The notes beneath the pieces were generated by a model. That model made no database searches, was not told where the DNA came from, and was given only the letters and a program-made list of their open reading frames with translations. Below are positions 37,485-47,598 of a stretch of 64,000 nucleotides of DNA, in pieces (positions within the stretch are counted from its first letter, which is position 1; each line of letters opens with the position of its first letter). Position numbers and translations under genes: made by a program. The stretch is from Heterostelium album PN500 (taxonomy: Eukaryota > Evosea > Eumycetozoa > Acytosteliales > Acytosteliaceae), in contig NW_008805091.1 in the NCBI RefSeq assembly GCF_000004825.1, forward strand, positions 1 to 64,000, read 5' to 3'.

Positions 37485-38522
37485 TACTAGTAAAAACAAA
37501 AACACAAATTTTATTTATTATATCTTACATATCTTGGTCTTTATTTTTTGATAGTTTTAAATTGTATTGTAATTAAGATTTATATTTTTTCTTTGAAAGA
37601 ATACAATTGTTGTAGTGTTGGTCTGATATTACATGTAATCAAGTCTTTAAAGTTGATTCCAACTATCGATGTTCGTGGTGCAATATTCACGAGAATAATC
37701 GCTTCAATTTATTCATTGATATCTACCAATATAAAATAGTAGTTTGATCTTTGGGTCAGTTCTATGTTCTGAACTACCCAATTACTTACTAGTATCGGCT
37801 CTGGTTAGTTAATGTCACTGTACCAGGCAACAAATATAGTGAACTTACTAAAGATTATATTTATTTATATTTAATAATAATAAAAAAAAAGAATTTGGCT
37901 AGCAAACACTCTGGGTTTTTTCTCACAGATTTTTCATTTAAAAATTTTTTTTTTATTTTTTGATCTTAACTGGAATTAACAATACAGTCTTTTAAAATTT
38001 TTTTATTAGATTGATTCTAGCCACTTTATTTGACCAAAAGAGAATTTTTTTAACTTGCAAACAAAACAAATAAAGTTTCCGTTTCTAACGGTAAATCATT
38101 TTAGACAATTGTAAATCTAAAGAATTTTCTCTAAGGTATTGCTCTCTTGATCCTGGTTCTTTAATCATTTAAAAAATATTTAGTTTGTTTATAAATTCTA
38201 TCTCTTTGAAAACAGACAAAGAACATTAAAAAAATAAAAACTGTTGTTAAAAAATAAATTTTTATTTTTATTAATTTTTCTGTAAGCCTCAATTACATCA
38301 CCAAAAAAAATTAATTTAATAAAAATAACTTATGTTTCAGATTATCAAGATTAAATAAAATAAAATCTGTGTTTTATTCAATTCCGCGTCAATTCCAATT
38401 TATTTTTATTTTTTTTTGAAAAAGACAAGAAATTTAGATTCTCCAATACCAAGCCGAAAGTATAAATGTAACTTTTACCAATTCTAATTTTTCATTCACA
38501 ACATTTTGTTTAGAATATACAC
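37485..38522. other. Intergenic region with a pair of short hairpins
   Basis: About 1 kb. The stretch at 37600-37850 is less AT-rich than its surroundings and holds two hairpins: GGGT-C-AGTTC pairing with GAACTACCC (37753-37779) and CTGGT pairing with ACCAG (37801-37826), followed by ACA four bases on. This could be a small structured RNA, but I cannot assign it. The open frame at 37548-37739 shows no family resemblance. The rest is A/T homopolymer-rich with nothing recognisable. Confidence 0.35.
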
Positions 38523-38764
38523 ATGTTAAAAATTTCTTTTCATATTGATGATTTTAATCCTCATAGACCGTAAGTAATCATTATATATTCTAAACATTAA
38601 TTTTCTAATTCATTTTTTAAATTAATAATAGAAAAAAAGAATTTTACCGTAATAGTAGATCATATTATAATGGTAAAAGTAGAAGTTGGAAGAAAACTAG
38701 AGCTACCGAAAAGAGACATGATCTTGATTCCTATGAATACAATCTTGGTTTGATTAATTGTTAA
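38523..38764 (+). CDS. Tiny basic protein, hypothetical (two exons)
   Basis: Exons 38523-38569 and 38632-38764 (GTAAGT donor, AATAG acceptor, phase 2) encode 59 residues: MLKISFHIDDFNPHRP, then a Lys/Arg/Tyr-rich middle (EFYRNSRSYYNGKSRSWKKT) and an acidic-aromatic end (DSYEYNLGLINC). The whole is too short to appear as a single open frame. Support is the canonical intron, continuous frame and non-random amino-acid use (Ser, Arg, Lys, Tyr instead of Asn, Ile, Leu). I do not recognise a family. It may be nuclear or RNA-binding given its charge, but this is inference. A chance arrangement is possible. Confidence 0.45.
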
Positions 38765-39161
38765 TACATAATCATTATGATTATTCAAAGTTAAATTTTC
38801 AATTCTCATCAAGATTTTAATAACCTAAAAAAAATCGCATTATTTAAATAAAAATTGTTTTAATCTCCTTTTATTTTGTAGATTTATTTTTTAAAAATAT
38901 TCACAACAAACTCAGCTCTATCTTCATGGAACTCGGTATTCAATAACACATCTCTTGTTCAGGTATTAGTTTGATAAAAAAAAAAAAGAGAATTTCTTTG
39001 TTTTTTAAAAAAAAATTCTAAATTACAAAATTTTTTATCCCTCAGTTTGATCACACTTGTTTATTGCTTCATTTCAAAATTATTTACCCCTCATCGCTAG
39101 TATAGATTAATATTTTGATTAAAATGTCATCCTTTTTTTTTCAAACATCTTTTTACAAATA
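38765..39161. other. Intergenic region with no gene seen
   Basis: 397 bases between the tiny basic gene and the LRR/F-box-like gene, AT-rich with long A- and T-runs. Expected to hold a terminator and a promoter; no site was identified. Confidence 0.5.
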
Positions 39162-40919
39162 ATGTCTCATTTGAGATCTCCACGTTCAAAAGAATCACAT
39201 AGTAGTAAAATCCCCTTTTCAAAGGTAGATGTATACGATGATAATGGTAGTATGCCACCTGATACTAGGGTGCTTACTCCCATCCATTGTCAATTGCCAT
39301 CTTTTGTTCAGAGTTGTATCGTTCAGCATGCCTTGCATCAATACCTCGCATTGTTTGAACAAAATAATATCTTGGTTCCACTGATGAGAAGATGGGTTTC
39401 AGATACTGCTGGAGACAGAGTTCCATCTTTCGAGAAACTGCTCACGCTCGCATTGGTTTGCAAATCATGGTTTAAATATGTTTCATGTCGACTCACTCGA
39501 TTCAATGCAGCTTGGAAAGGCGATTGTAGTAAATTCGATAAGTTAGAAAGTCGTCTTATCCTCCCAACACCGTGGTCACTCTACCACGTTGATAATATTC
39601 TCAGACTAACAATCCAAGAGCTTGGTTGGAACGATGAACAAAAGTCTAATGAAGATAGAATGGACATTGTGTGTGACTATATTGACAATTTCCCAAATCT
39701 CACAATCATTGTCATTCGAACTCAAGTTGGTGATTGGGTGGTTGACTGTCTAGCCGAGAGATATCCACATATCGATATTCATGTCAAAGTTGATTTTCAT
39801 CGTAAATTCCTCTACGACTTTGGTGCTGAAGAGATTACCATTGACTATGACTTTTCGAAATTTAAAAACATAAAGTCTATCAAAATGAAAGTTAAACAAG
39901 TGAAGATGGAAGGTGACAAGAAAATAGTGACAGAAAACTTTTACAATGTTGTTAGATGGTGGCAAACAGATTCGATTAATCTTCGCTTCGAATATGGATG
40001 GGGCGACGAGGATCCCAGAATACATACTAGATACAACACACTCTTTAGAATCAAGACACTCAGACACTTGAGAATTGATGATGATTTAATAGAACTACGT
40101 GATTTACTCGTTGCCGTCAGCGAATGTCCACATATTAAATCATTGGCGGTTGCTATTTCCTTCTGTCATCTTGGTGCCAGTGAAGATGGTCATGGACTTT
40201 GTAAATGTTATGGTATCAACGAGCATAGTGGTGTCCCCCTGGATGATCCAGAGAACTGGAACAGAGTATGCAAAGCACTGGCTTCCAATCAAACTATCAA
40301 AAGACTTTCCCTTAGAAATTGGTGTCACCACTATGCAAAACATAGAAAGATCACCCCAGAATCTCAACAAGCATTTGCTCAGATATGGGCATTGAACACA
40401 ACGATTAAATACCTCTTGCTTGACAGTATGAGATTAATTGTTTGCTCGCAACTCTTTGAGTCATTCGAAATCAATAAGACCATCACCCACCTCTTGCTCC
40501 ACAACTGTATTCGAGATGACTATCGACTAGAGTTGTCTTTCATGAAATTCGCGCAAAACAACCAGACAATCACTTTCCTATCGCTATTTAATAATCATGT
40601 ATCAGGTGGCTATCAATATGATATTGAAGAGGCATTTAAAACCAACGAAACGATTACTCATTTGATATTACCGGATCACATGGAAGCAAGTAAGCGATTA
40701 TTCGAATGTCTCATTGAGAAAGACAAGATACAGTACTTGGGATTGTCTTCAAGTCTCAGGAGGGGTGTTGCATACGAAACCAAGAATCACACCCAAGAAT
40801 ATCGAACCACATCGAAATCACTTTGCAATCTCTTTTATTATGCCAATAGTTTTGTTGTGCCCAGAGATCGCACATTATCGAATTCTCTATGGAATGATGT
40901 AATCAATCTAATAAAATAA
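39162..40919 (+). CDS. F-box-like protein with leucine-rich repeats
   Basis: Single-exon gene, 585 residues. Near residue 85-105 the phrase LLTLALVCKSWFKYVS resembles the second half of an F-box (LxLVCKxW), the Skp1-binding motif of SCF ubiquitin ligases. From about residue 300 a repeat of roughly 25-30 residues recurs with the core N-x-T-I-x-x-L-x-L: NQTIKRLSLRN, NTTIKYLLLDS, NKTITHLLLHN, NQTITFLSLFNN, NETITHLILPD. This is an LRR-like solenoid. Dictyostelids have large, variable families of such proteins, and a second member lies at 49613-51112 on the other strand with the same architecture. No catalytic motif is present. The most likely role is as substrate adaptor, but the F-box is degenerate and Skp1 binding is unproved. 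Confidence 0.75.
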   Translation: MSHLRSPRSKESHSSKIPFSKVDVYDDNGSMPPDTRVLTPIHCQLPSFVQSCIVQHALHQYLALFEQNNILVPLMRRWVSDTAGDRVPSFEKLLTLALVCKSWFKYVSCRLTRFNAAWKGDCSKFDKLESRLILPTPWSLYHVDNILRLTIQELGWNDEQKSNEDRMDIVCDYIDNFPNLTIIVIRTQVGDWVVDCLAERYPHIDIHVKVDFHRKFLYDFGAEEITIDYDFSKFKNIKSIKMKVKQVKMEGDKKIVTENFYNVVRWWQTDSINLRFEYGWGDEDPRIHTRYNTLFRIKTLRHLRIDDDLIELRDLLVAVSECPHIKSLAVAISFCHLGASEDGHGLCKCYGINEHSGVPLDDPENWNRVCKALASNQTIKRLSLRNWCHHYAKHRKITPESQQAFAQIWALNTTIKYLLLDSMRLIVCSQLFESFEINKTITHLLLHNCIRDDYRLELSFMKFAQNNQTITFLSLFNNHVSGGYQYDIEEAFKTNETITHLILPDHMEASKRLFECLIEKDKIQYLGLSSSLRRGVAYETKNHTQEYRTTSKSLCNLFYYANSFVVPRDRTLSNSLWNDVINLIK

Positions 40920-42188
40920 ACAAACCAATAATAATCAACAGTCATTAATTTAAATCATTAAAAATAAAATAAAATAAAGAATTATTACAATCAAAATGAT
41001 TTGAATCATACTCTAAAACCATCAGATTGACAAAACATTGTCATCTTATTCATTGTTTTCATCATAACAAACAAACAAACAAACAAAAATTCATATAAAT
41101 AAAACATCGATCTATTGATCAATTGAAAGAAAAATTTATCCTGTAAAAAAAAACTTATTTTAAATTAAATAACTAATATAGATTTAATGCATTAAATAAA
41201 AATAAAATCAATACAATCAAATCAACTCTTAGTGTTACTACTACTACCACCACAACTTTCACTGATGTAAATGGTGGTGTTTTTATTTATTTATTTTTGT
41301 TTGTTTGTTTGAGATAGATGGTGTTGTTTTGTGCCAACAACACACAAATAAATACTTACTTTCTTTCTTTGTTTGTTACTCCCAACCACCATACCATCAT
41401 CAATCATCACACTCTCACTGGCAAACTATGAAACCATTTAATATATAGAGGGTGGGTAGCAGATTAGCAGTGGTATTCGTGATAAGCGCAGTTGATTTGA
41501 TAGTTTATTTGAATGTGAGTTTAATATATTAGGCTAAAGTTTGTTTAAATTTATTTCTTTCTTCATTTTCTTTCTTTTGATGATAGTGTGTGTTGCGTTG
41601 CGTTGTGTTGCTGTGTTAAACTTGAAACAAACAAACAAAGGAGGGAACGTTGATGTGTTGTATTGATTGGGTATAGTGATTATATATGGTTTGAAACAAA
41701 CAAAATAAATAGAAAGAAAGAAAAATGAAAGTAATTTAAGGACGTGAGATGAATTCCAATTTAGAAAACACAACATTTATATTTACAAAAGAGTTAAATG
41801 CCATTTTATTTGTTGTTTTAATATTGTTTAACATTGTGTATCTTTTGATCAAGAAGAAGAAAAAGAACAAATATAAATTTTATGTTTTTTATAGTTGGTG
41901 TTGAATTGCATTGTGTTTTTGCTTGGTGTATCATCTCGTTGATTATTCATTAAATCAACACACAACTATTCAATCAATACCATCACCATCACCGTTATCT
42001 TAATCCTTTTCAATCAATCCATCAACATCATCAAAATCAACATCTATTACTAGTTTAACTTTTCTATAAATTAAAACAAACCTTTCATAACATCACTTTG
42101 TTTATTTTTATTATTAGAAATAATATTATTGCAATTATTTATTTATTTATTTATTTATTATAAAAGTAACAAATTTAAATATTATAAA
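40920..42188. other. Intergenic region with no gene seen
   Basis: About 1.27 kb. Includes short AAAT/AACA repeats and a G/T-rich patch at 41270-41340. An open frame on the minus strand (41534-41776) is low in complexity. The first 60 bases of the open frame at 42129 (LFIYLFIYYKSN) are translated leader, not protein; the gene start is taken at 42189. Confidence 0.5.
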
Positions 42189-43070
42189 ATGTTGTGTTTA
42201 GATAATAATGTTACACTTTGGAAAAAAGAAGAACAAAAATGGCTAAAAGATATTTTTAGAAATATGTATAAAGACTATTCAATGTTGGAACTTCAACAAC
42301 AATGTATACGAGTTGAACAATGTACAGTCACTTTAATCCAATCAACTCCAACACAAGATGAATCCGACCGACTAATGAAAATCGCAATCAATTCTGAAGG
42401 CAAAATCAATGGAATGGTTGGATGGTATGATATTGCCGATTCCAACGAAGAAGCACTCCTCGCACTACAAGAGCGCTACAAAAAGTCAATCATTAGCGTG
42501 GAACATCGACCACTGCTCATTGGTTTGTGTCCAATGATCGACGATCTCCAAGAGGAATGGCTAATCTCGAGAGAGGTGCGTCCACTCATTAAATACATGA
42601 TCGAGAGAAACCTGATATTCGAAGCACGCGTCAAACCTCAACATCTCGAGCACATCTATAAATTCCTGAAAGCCTATCCAAAGTTGCGAGCTATCCTCGA
42701 TTTCATTGGTCGTCCCAACACCGAAGACCGTTTGAAACAATGGAAGTCCGATATCAAAGCTATTGCCAGTGTCTCCAAGAATGTAGTATGCAAACTCTCT
42801 GGTATCTACAGCGAGACACTCAAACAATCGAATCGAAATGCAAAGTTTGGTGAGATCTTTTATAAGGTTTCACCGTTGATCCGACACCTTGTAAAAACCT
42901 TTGGTGCCAAGAGAACTATGTGGGCATCCGATTGGCCATCGGCATCACTAACCCAGCAGGAATGGAATGATTTCCTGAAAGATTGTTTCAAGGGACTGAA
43001 AACTTCACAGATATTCGATATCTTCTTTGTCAACTCATCATTATTTTATGGTGAAAAATATAATAGCTAA
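42189..43070 (+). CDS. Amidohydrolase/L-fuconolactonase-fold protein lacking metal ligands (probable pseudo-enzyme)
   Basis: Single exon, 293 residues, the usual size for the amidohydrolase-2/COG3618 family of lactonases. The start at 42189 (MLCLDNNVTLW) aligns with the family start DxHxHxW, but both histidines are replaced (LDNNVTLW). Later landmarks align well: GMVGWYDI, LLIGLCPMIDDLQEEWLI, LIFEARVKPQHL (family FDLLVxPxQL), AILDFIGRP where the family has LDHxGKP, KLSGIY and MWASDWPSA with the conserved Asp (about residues 244-250). Thus the fold and much of the framework are kept while at least three metal or catalytic histidines are absent. The gene has no stop or frameshift and normal codon use, so it is not simply decaying. 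The most likely reading is a non-catalytic binding or regulatory role. Genomic neighbours give no clue. Confidence 0.75.
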   Translation: MLCLDNNVTLWKKEEQKWLKDIFRNMYKDYSMLELQQQCIRVEQCTVTLIQSTPTQDESDRLMKIAINSEGKINGMVGWYDIADSNEEALLALQERYKKSIISVEHRPLLIGLCPMIDDLQEEWLISREVRPLIKYMIERNLIFEARVKPQHLEHIYKFLKAYPKLRAILDFIGRPNTEDRLKQWKSDIKAIASVSKNVVCKLSGIYSETLKQSNRNAKFGEIFYKVSPLIRHLVKTFGAKRTMWASDWPSASLTQQEWNDFLKDCFKGLKTSQIFDIFFVNSSLFYGEKYNS

Positions 43071-43606
43071 ATATTAGTTAAAAACAAAATAATAAAATTA
43101 ATTTTTTTTTTACGAACTTTATAAAAAAATAATGGTAAATGTGATTGAATTAATTGCAAATAAAGAAAATCATAATGAAACAATATGTGAGGAATACAAA
43201 AAAATAGAAAGGTTGTAATTAATCTTAAAAAAAAAAACAATAATAAAGAAACCATGGTGTGATTGAAGATGATTATGTAGAATTAGATTCATTTGCAAGT
43301 CTTAGCAAACTGTTCAAGTACTAAATAACCATAGCTAAAAAGTTTGTTTCAACTCTATTTTTTTCCAGTTTTAGTATTTTTTGTGTGCTTTAAAAAAAAG
43401 AAAAACACAAAAAATTTCTTAAAAAAAATGGAAAAATTTAATTTAAAAGAAAGGTGGTATTGCGATGAATCATCAAACCACTTAACCTTTCTTATCTGTT
43501 GATTATTTATAACAAACTAAATCTTATTCCTATTCTTTTTTATTTTTTGATAATTTTTTATTTTATTTTTTTGTAACAATCCTAAAATAAACAATTTATT
43601 TTAGTA
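43071..43606. other. Intergenic region with no gene seen
   Basis: 536 bases, AT-rich with T- and A-runs; expected terminator and promoter only. Confidence 0.5.
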
Positions 43607-44750
43607 ATGTCAGAAATACAAGATGAAAAGCAAAATATTATTGTCGACAATAATGTCAGCAAAGATAATATAGTTGTAGATGAAAATGTTAGAGTAGTTG
43701 AAGAACAGCAACAACAACAACAACAATCAAACTCTGAAGTACAAAAAGAAGAAGAAGAAAAAGTTGAATCAAATGAAAATAGTAAGATAAAATCAAATAA
43801 ATTCAATAAAGATGATTATGAAAGATTAATAACTGATCCTATTACAATATCAATCATGGAGGTATGTCATGTCTTTTAGTTATAACTTTAAAACAATATT
43901 GTTGGTTTTATTAATTTTTGTTATTATTACTCCTCTATCTATTAATAGGATGCTGTAATTTCGACTTGTGGACATTCATTCGATAGAAATTCAATTGAAG
44001 GTTGGTTGAAAAGACAGCCGAATTGTCCATTGTGTAAAAAACCATTGACAATCAAAGATCTGACACCCAACTATACATTGAGAGAGTTGATTCAACAGTT
44101 TGATAAGTTGCAGGAGATAGAACTTGAAAATGACGATCCAAGTAAAAGAGTAATCGATAGCAAAGAACAACAGGAGATTGCATCTCAAATCTCTAGTATG
44201 TTAGATCAACTTACAGTTCTCTCAAGTAAAATCAACCCAAACAACAACAACAATAATAATATCAACAGCAGCAGCAACAACAATGTAAATACAAATGTAA
44301 ATATATTACCAAAACCAAAGAAAGATATAGTCATAAGAGAATTATTAGAGAATGAATGTAGTTTAGCAGCAAAACTAATGGAAACATCTTGTCACAATGG
44401 TAAAGTACTAAAAAGCTATTATGAATCAACCTACTTTAAAAATCAATTATTAATATAATCTAATTACAATGTGTGTATTATAACAAATCAAAACAGATCC
44501 ATTTATGAATTATTTCTTTCAAGATGTTTATTGGAAGAAATCAGGTGGTGAATGGTATTGTGAAAAGATGTTAAGCTATGCTGTCAAACGTGCAAGAGTA
44601 TGGGGTCTATTCTACAAGAATAGCGCATCGGAATCAAGAAAGTTATCTGGTTTAATGATTTGTCAACCTCCAGGTCAAATCGGTGTTTGTAAGTAAACAA
44701 AAGATATTAATACAGAAATAAAAAAAAAATAGAACTAACATTCTAACTTT

Positions 44751-44789
<39 letters not shown>

Positions 44790-45259
44790 TTTACAGCTGT
44801 TATGGAGATGGTTAAAGTTGGATTTGCAGCAGCACCTTTAAAGATGGGAATGGGTCCACTCTCGAGAGTGTTGGCTATGTTTGACCTCTCAGAGAAGACG
44901 CATCAACAGCTAACTAGAGATACACCACACTGGTATATCAACTGTATATGTATAGATCCTCAGTTCCAAAATCAAACAATCGGTACTGAACTCATAGACA
45001 CTGTAATAAAACTGGCAGACTCTCAGAAAGTTGCAATCTATACAGACACAGCAAGTCTTTCGAGTCTTAGATTTTTCGATCGATTAGGTTTCAAAGTTTT
45101 AAGACATGTTGTAAGTTATAATCAACAATTTAAACTGTTGCAAAAAAAAAAAAATATCTATCTAATCAATCTATTTTTAATAATAATATGTTCAAATTAA
45201 TCTAGAGTCCATCGTTTTGTCCATTTTGGGCACTTATGAGATATCCTCAATCAGAATAG
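43607..45259 (+). CDS. U-box domain fused to a GNAT-type acetyltransferase (five exons)
   Basis: Exons 43607-43861, 43949-44399, 44497-44688, 44797-45110 and 45206-45259, all GT-AG and in phase, give 421 residues. Residues 1-75 are acidic and Gln-rich. The U-box/RING-like domain, about 72-135, reads TDPITISIMEDAVISTCGHS, FDRNSIEGWLKRQPNCPLCK and TPNYTLRELIQQF. U-boxes recruit ubiquitin-charged E2 enzymes. After a poly-Asn linker the GNAT domain starts (VIRELLENECSLAAKL, then NDPFMNYFFQDVYW). Its acetyl-CoA-binding strand and loop are HWYINCICIDPQFQNQTIG, followed by LIDTVIKLAD, YTDTASLSSLRFFDRLGFKV and the ending FWALMRYPQ. U-box, linker and GNAT start share exon 2, so the fusion does not depend on a splice guess. 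The usual R/Q-x-x-G-x-G loop is QNQTIG, with the first Gly replaced. Intron 3 contains a long (AAT)n tract. Confidence 0.85.
44752..44789 (+). repeat. (AAT)n trinucleotide tract in an intron
   Basis: About 12-13 units of ATA/AAT, directly before the polypyrimidine-poor acceptor TTTTACAG at 44796 of the U-box-GNAT gene. Likely length-variable between strains. Confidence 0.9.
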
Positions 45260-45550
45260 TTAGATTAGATTACTTATTAATTGTATAACTAACAGAAAGA
45301 AAATCAAATCAATGAATTAATTTGTAAATATCTACTGTTTTTTTTTGTATCTAAATCTTTTTAATAAACCAATTGATGTTGCATCGTTCGCGGCAGAATA
45401 GATTTCAATTTCATCTGTACCCACACATTATTTGCATCACTAAAATAATAATAATTATTTATTGATATACTAGAAGAGTACAACATATCATCACTCAACA
45501 TTGGAAAGGATCGAAAAGTCATCAGCGGATCATTGAATAATATAGAAAAT

Positions 45551-45680
45551 GAAAGAGTCTGGTTTAAAGATTTGTCAACCCCAGGTCAAATGGTGTTTGT
45601 AAGTATATCTTTTTGTACAAAAAAAGTTAATAGTACTACTTATGAGATATCGTCAAACAGATTAGATTGATCAAATACTT
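45551..45680 (+). pseudogene. Pseudogene fragment duplicated from the U-box-GNAT gene
   Basis: Bases 45557-45600 repeat the end of exon 3 of the preceding gene with several changes: TCTGGTTTAAAGATTTGTCA, then CCAGGTCAAATGGTGTTT and an intact GTAAGT donor. After about 35 bases, 45637-45670 repeats the last exon (CTTATGAGATATCGTCAAAC against CTTATGAGATATCCTCAATC) and the following GATTAGATT. The intervening exon 4 is missing. The exon 3 piece has lost a base near CAACCCC, so the frame is broken. It lies 300-420 bases after the parent stop codon. This is a remnant of a tandem duplication that has decayed; no coding potential remains. Confidence 0.8.
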
Positions 45681-46213
45681 ATAAAATGTCACATATAACC
45701 ACAAAAAAAAAAAAAAAAATCTAACAATCAATAATCAATTAATTACTTTCTGCTCTATAAATATATTGCATTACAACGACCTACAAACAATAATTTACGG
45801 TGACTTCAAACTTTATAAACAACAATAGCTAAAAAAAAGATTGAAAAAAAAAAAAATTGTGAAATGTGGTGTTTTTTTTTCACAGATTTATTACCCAATC
45901 GACAAACATGTTGTGAGTTGAAGTTATCATGATGCAAAAATTTTAATTCCGCTGTGACCAATGACTACATAATTGATTAGTTTTTATGACTCATGAGGAA
46001 TGGTTTGCACAAACCCCTACAATAACTAATCAGATTTTAATTTATTGTAAAAATATGAATTTTTTTTTTGTTTCTTTAAGTTTAAAATCAGTAAACTGTT
46101 TTGTTTATTAATATAACAAACACACCATTGATAATTTATAGATTAATTAATTTTATTTATAGTTTATTTATTTAATAGTATTGTTTGTTTAAATATTTTG
46201 TTATTATTTTATT
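45681..46213. other. Intergenic region with no gene seen
   Basis: AT-rich with runs of 10-17 A and T; expected promoter of the oxysterol-binding-protein gene. Confidence 0.5.
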
Positions 46214-47598
46214 ATGGGTAAATCTAAAAACTTAGAAGATGTTGGTGAAACTTTACCACATGAAACAGTAGCTCATACAACTACGACAACCACCAATGCT
46301 ACTTCAGCTGCTGCCGAAGATGGCGAAGAAGGTGGAACTCTCATTGGAAGTATTATCAAGAATATCAAGGTAGGAGGTGACTTGACATCGATTAACATTG
46401 CTGGTTCACTTGTATTGCCGAAATCAAGTGTCTGCTATTTCTCTGAGAATTCCTCCCCATTCTTTAATATATTAATAAAGTAAGTATCTTTTAATACATT
46501 TGTAATCAATAGGTTTTAAAAACCAACAATATTAACAACAAACAAACAAACAAACAAACAGATGTAATGATATTGAAGATGATTATCAAAGAATGCTTGA
46601 AGTATTTAAATATCTTATGACAACAAGATGGTTACCAAAAGAACTTACAAAGTATGTTAATTGAATTGAATCAAATTGTTAGATTTACTTAACATTTCTA
46701 TACTTTATAAAAGAAAACCATTGAATCCAGTACTTGGTGAAACATTTGAGGCTAATGTAAAGTATTCTGATTCAGATGCAGAGATTACCGCTTTTGCAGA
46801 GCAGATATCTCATCATCCACCATGTACATCATCGGAGATCTACTGTAGAAAGGCAGGTATCAAAGTAAACTATTTCACACCGGTCAAAGTCAACTTTATG
46901 GGTACATACATCAAACTGACGCTTGACGGTGCCGTCCAAATTCATTTCGAAAAGTTTGGTGAAACCTTCTCCTGTACATCGCCACCAGTAGCTATTCGTC
47001 TATTCCGTGGTTTCAGCGAGTATGCTGGTGAATCAGTACTCACCTCCTCAAAGAGTAAATATAGAATTAAAGCAACCTATTATCCAAAAGTAAGTAATAG
47101 TAATAGTAGTAAATAGTAGATAGAAAAAGTAAACTAACATAATATTGTATATTATTATTATTATTTTTTATTATAAATATATAGCCATTATTAGTTGGTC
47201 ATTATAATTGTTTGGAGGCAACAGTTTATAATGGTGAGGAAAAGATACAGAGGATCAAAGGTCAATGGGATGAAGAGTTAAAGATTGCACCCTACAAAGA
47301 TAAGAAAGCAGAGTACAAGACGTTCTACAATAAGAAGGAATATACACCGGGTGAAGTTGTTCAGGTCAGCGCAGACAAACAACTACCTACCAACTCGAAT
47401 GTCGTATGGGGTGCTCTCTTTGATGCTATAAAGACAGGTCAACCCGGTAAAGCGATCAACAAGGAGAAGACCAAGGTAGAAGAAGAACAACGAAGAAAAG
47501 CTGCCGAAAGAAAAGAAAAGAATGAACAATGGAAACCCGCTCACTTTACTCAAGATAGAGATGGTTTCTGGTCATTGAATCCCGAACTTCACAAATAA
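46214..47598 (+). CDS. Oxysterol-binding protein-related lipid-transfer protein (four exons)
   Basis: Exons 46214-46479, 46562-46651, 46714-47089 and 47185-47598 join in frame to 381 residues, the size of PH-domain-less dictyostelid and yeast (Osh4-type) ORPs. These move sterol and PI4P between membranes at contact sites. Landmarks in order: a lid-like N-terminus with SIIKNIKVGGDLTSINIAGS and VLPKS, EVFKYLMTTRWLPKE, and KPLNPVLGETFEA. The family signature EQISHHPP (about 147-154) follows, the two histidines being PI4P phosphate ligands, then GTYIKLTL, LVGHYNCLEA and NKKEYTPGE. The C-terminal part has the charged helix EEEQRRKAAERKEKNEQWKPAHFTQ, typical of ORPs, with WSLNPE near the end. No PH domain, ankyrin repeat or membrane segment is present; one would expect a cytosolic shuttle. 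No FFAT motif is obvious. Confidence 0.95.

Noticed and set aside
42129-42188. N-terminal extension of the amidohydrolase-like protein
   Set aside because: LFIYLFIYYKSN is translated TTTATT repeats. The family alignment begins at MLCLD, and no signal peptide is expected for this cytosolic family.
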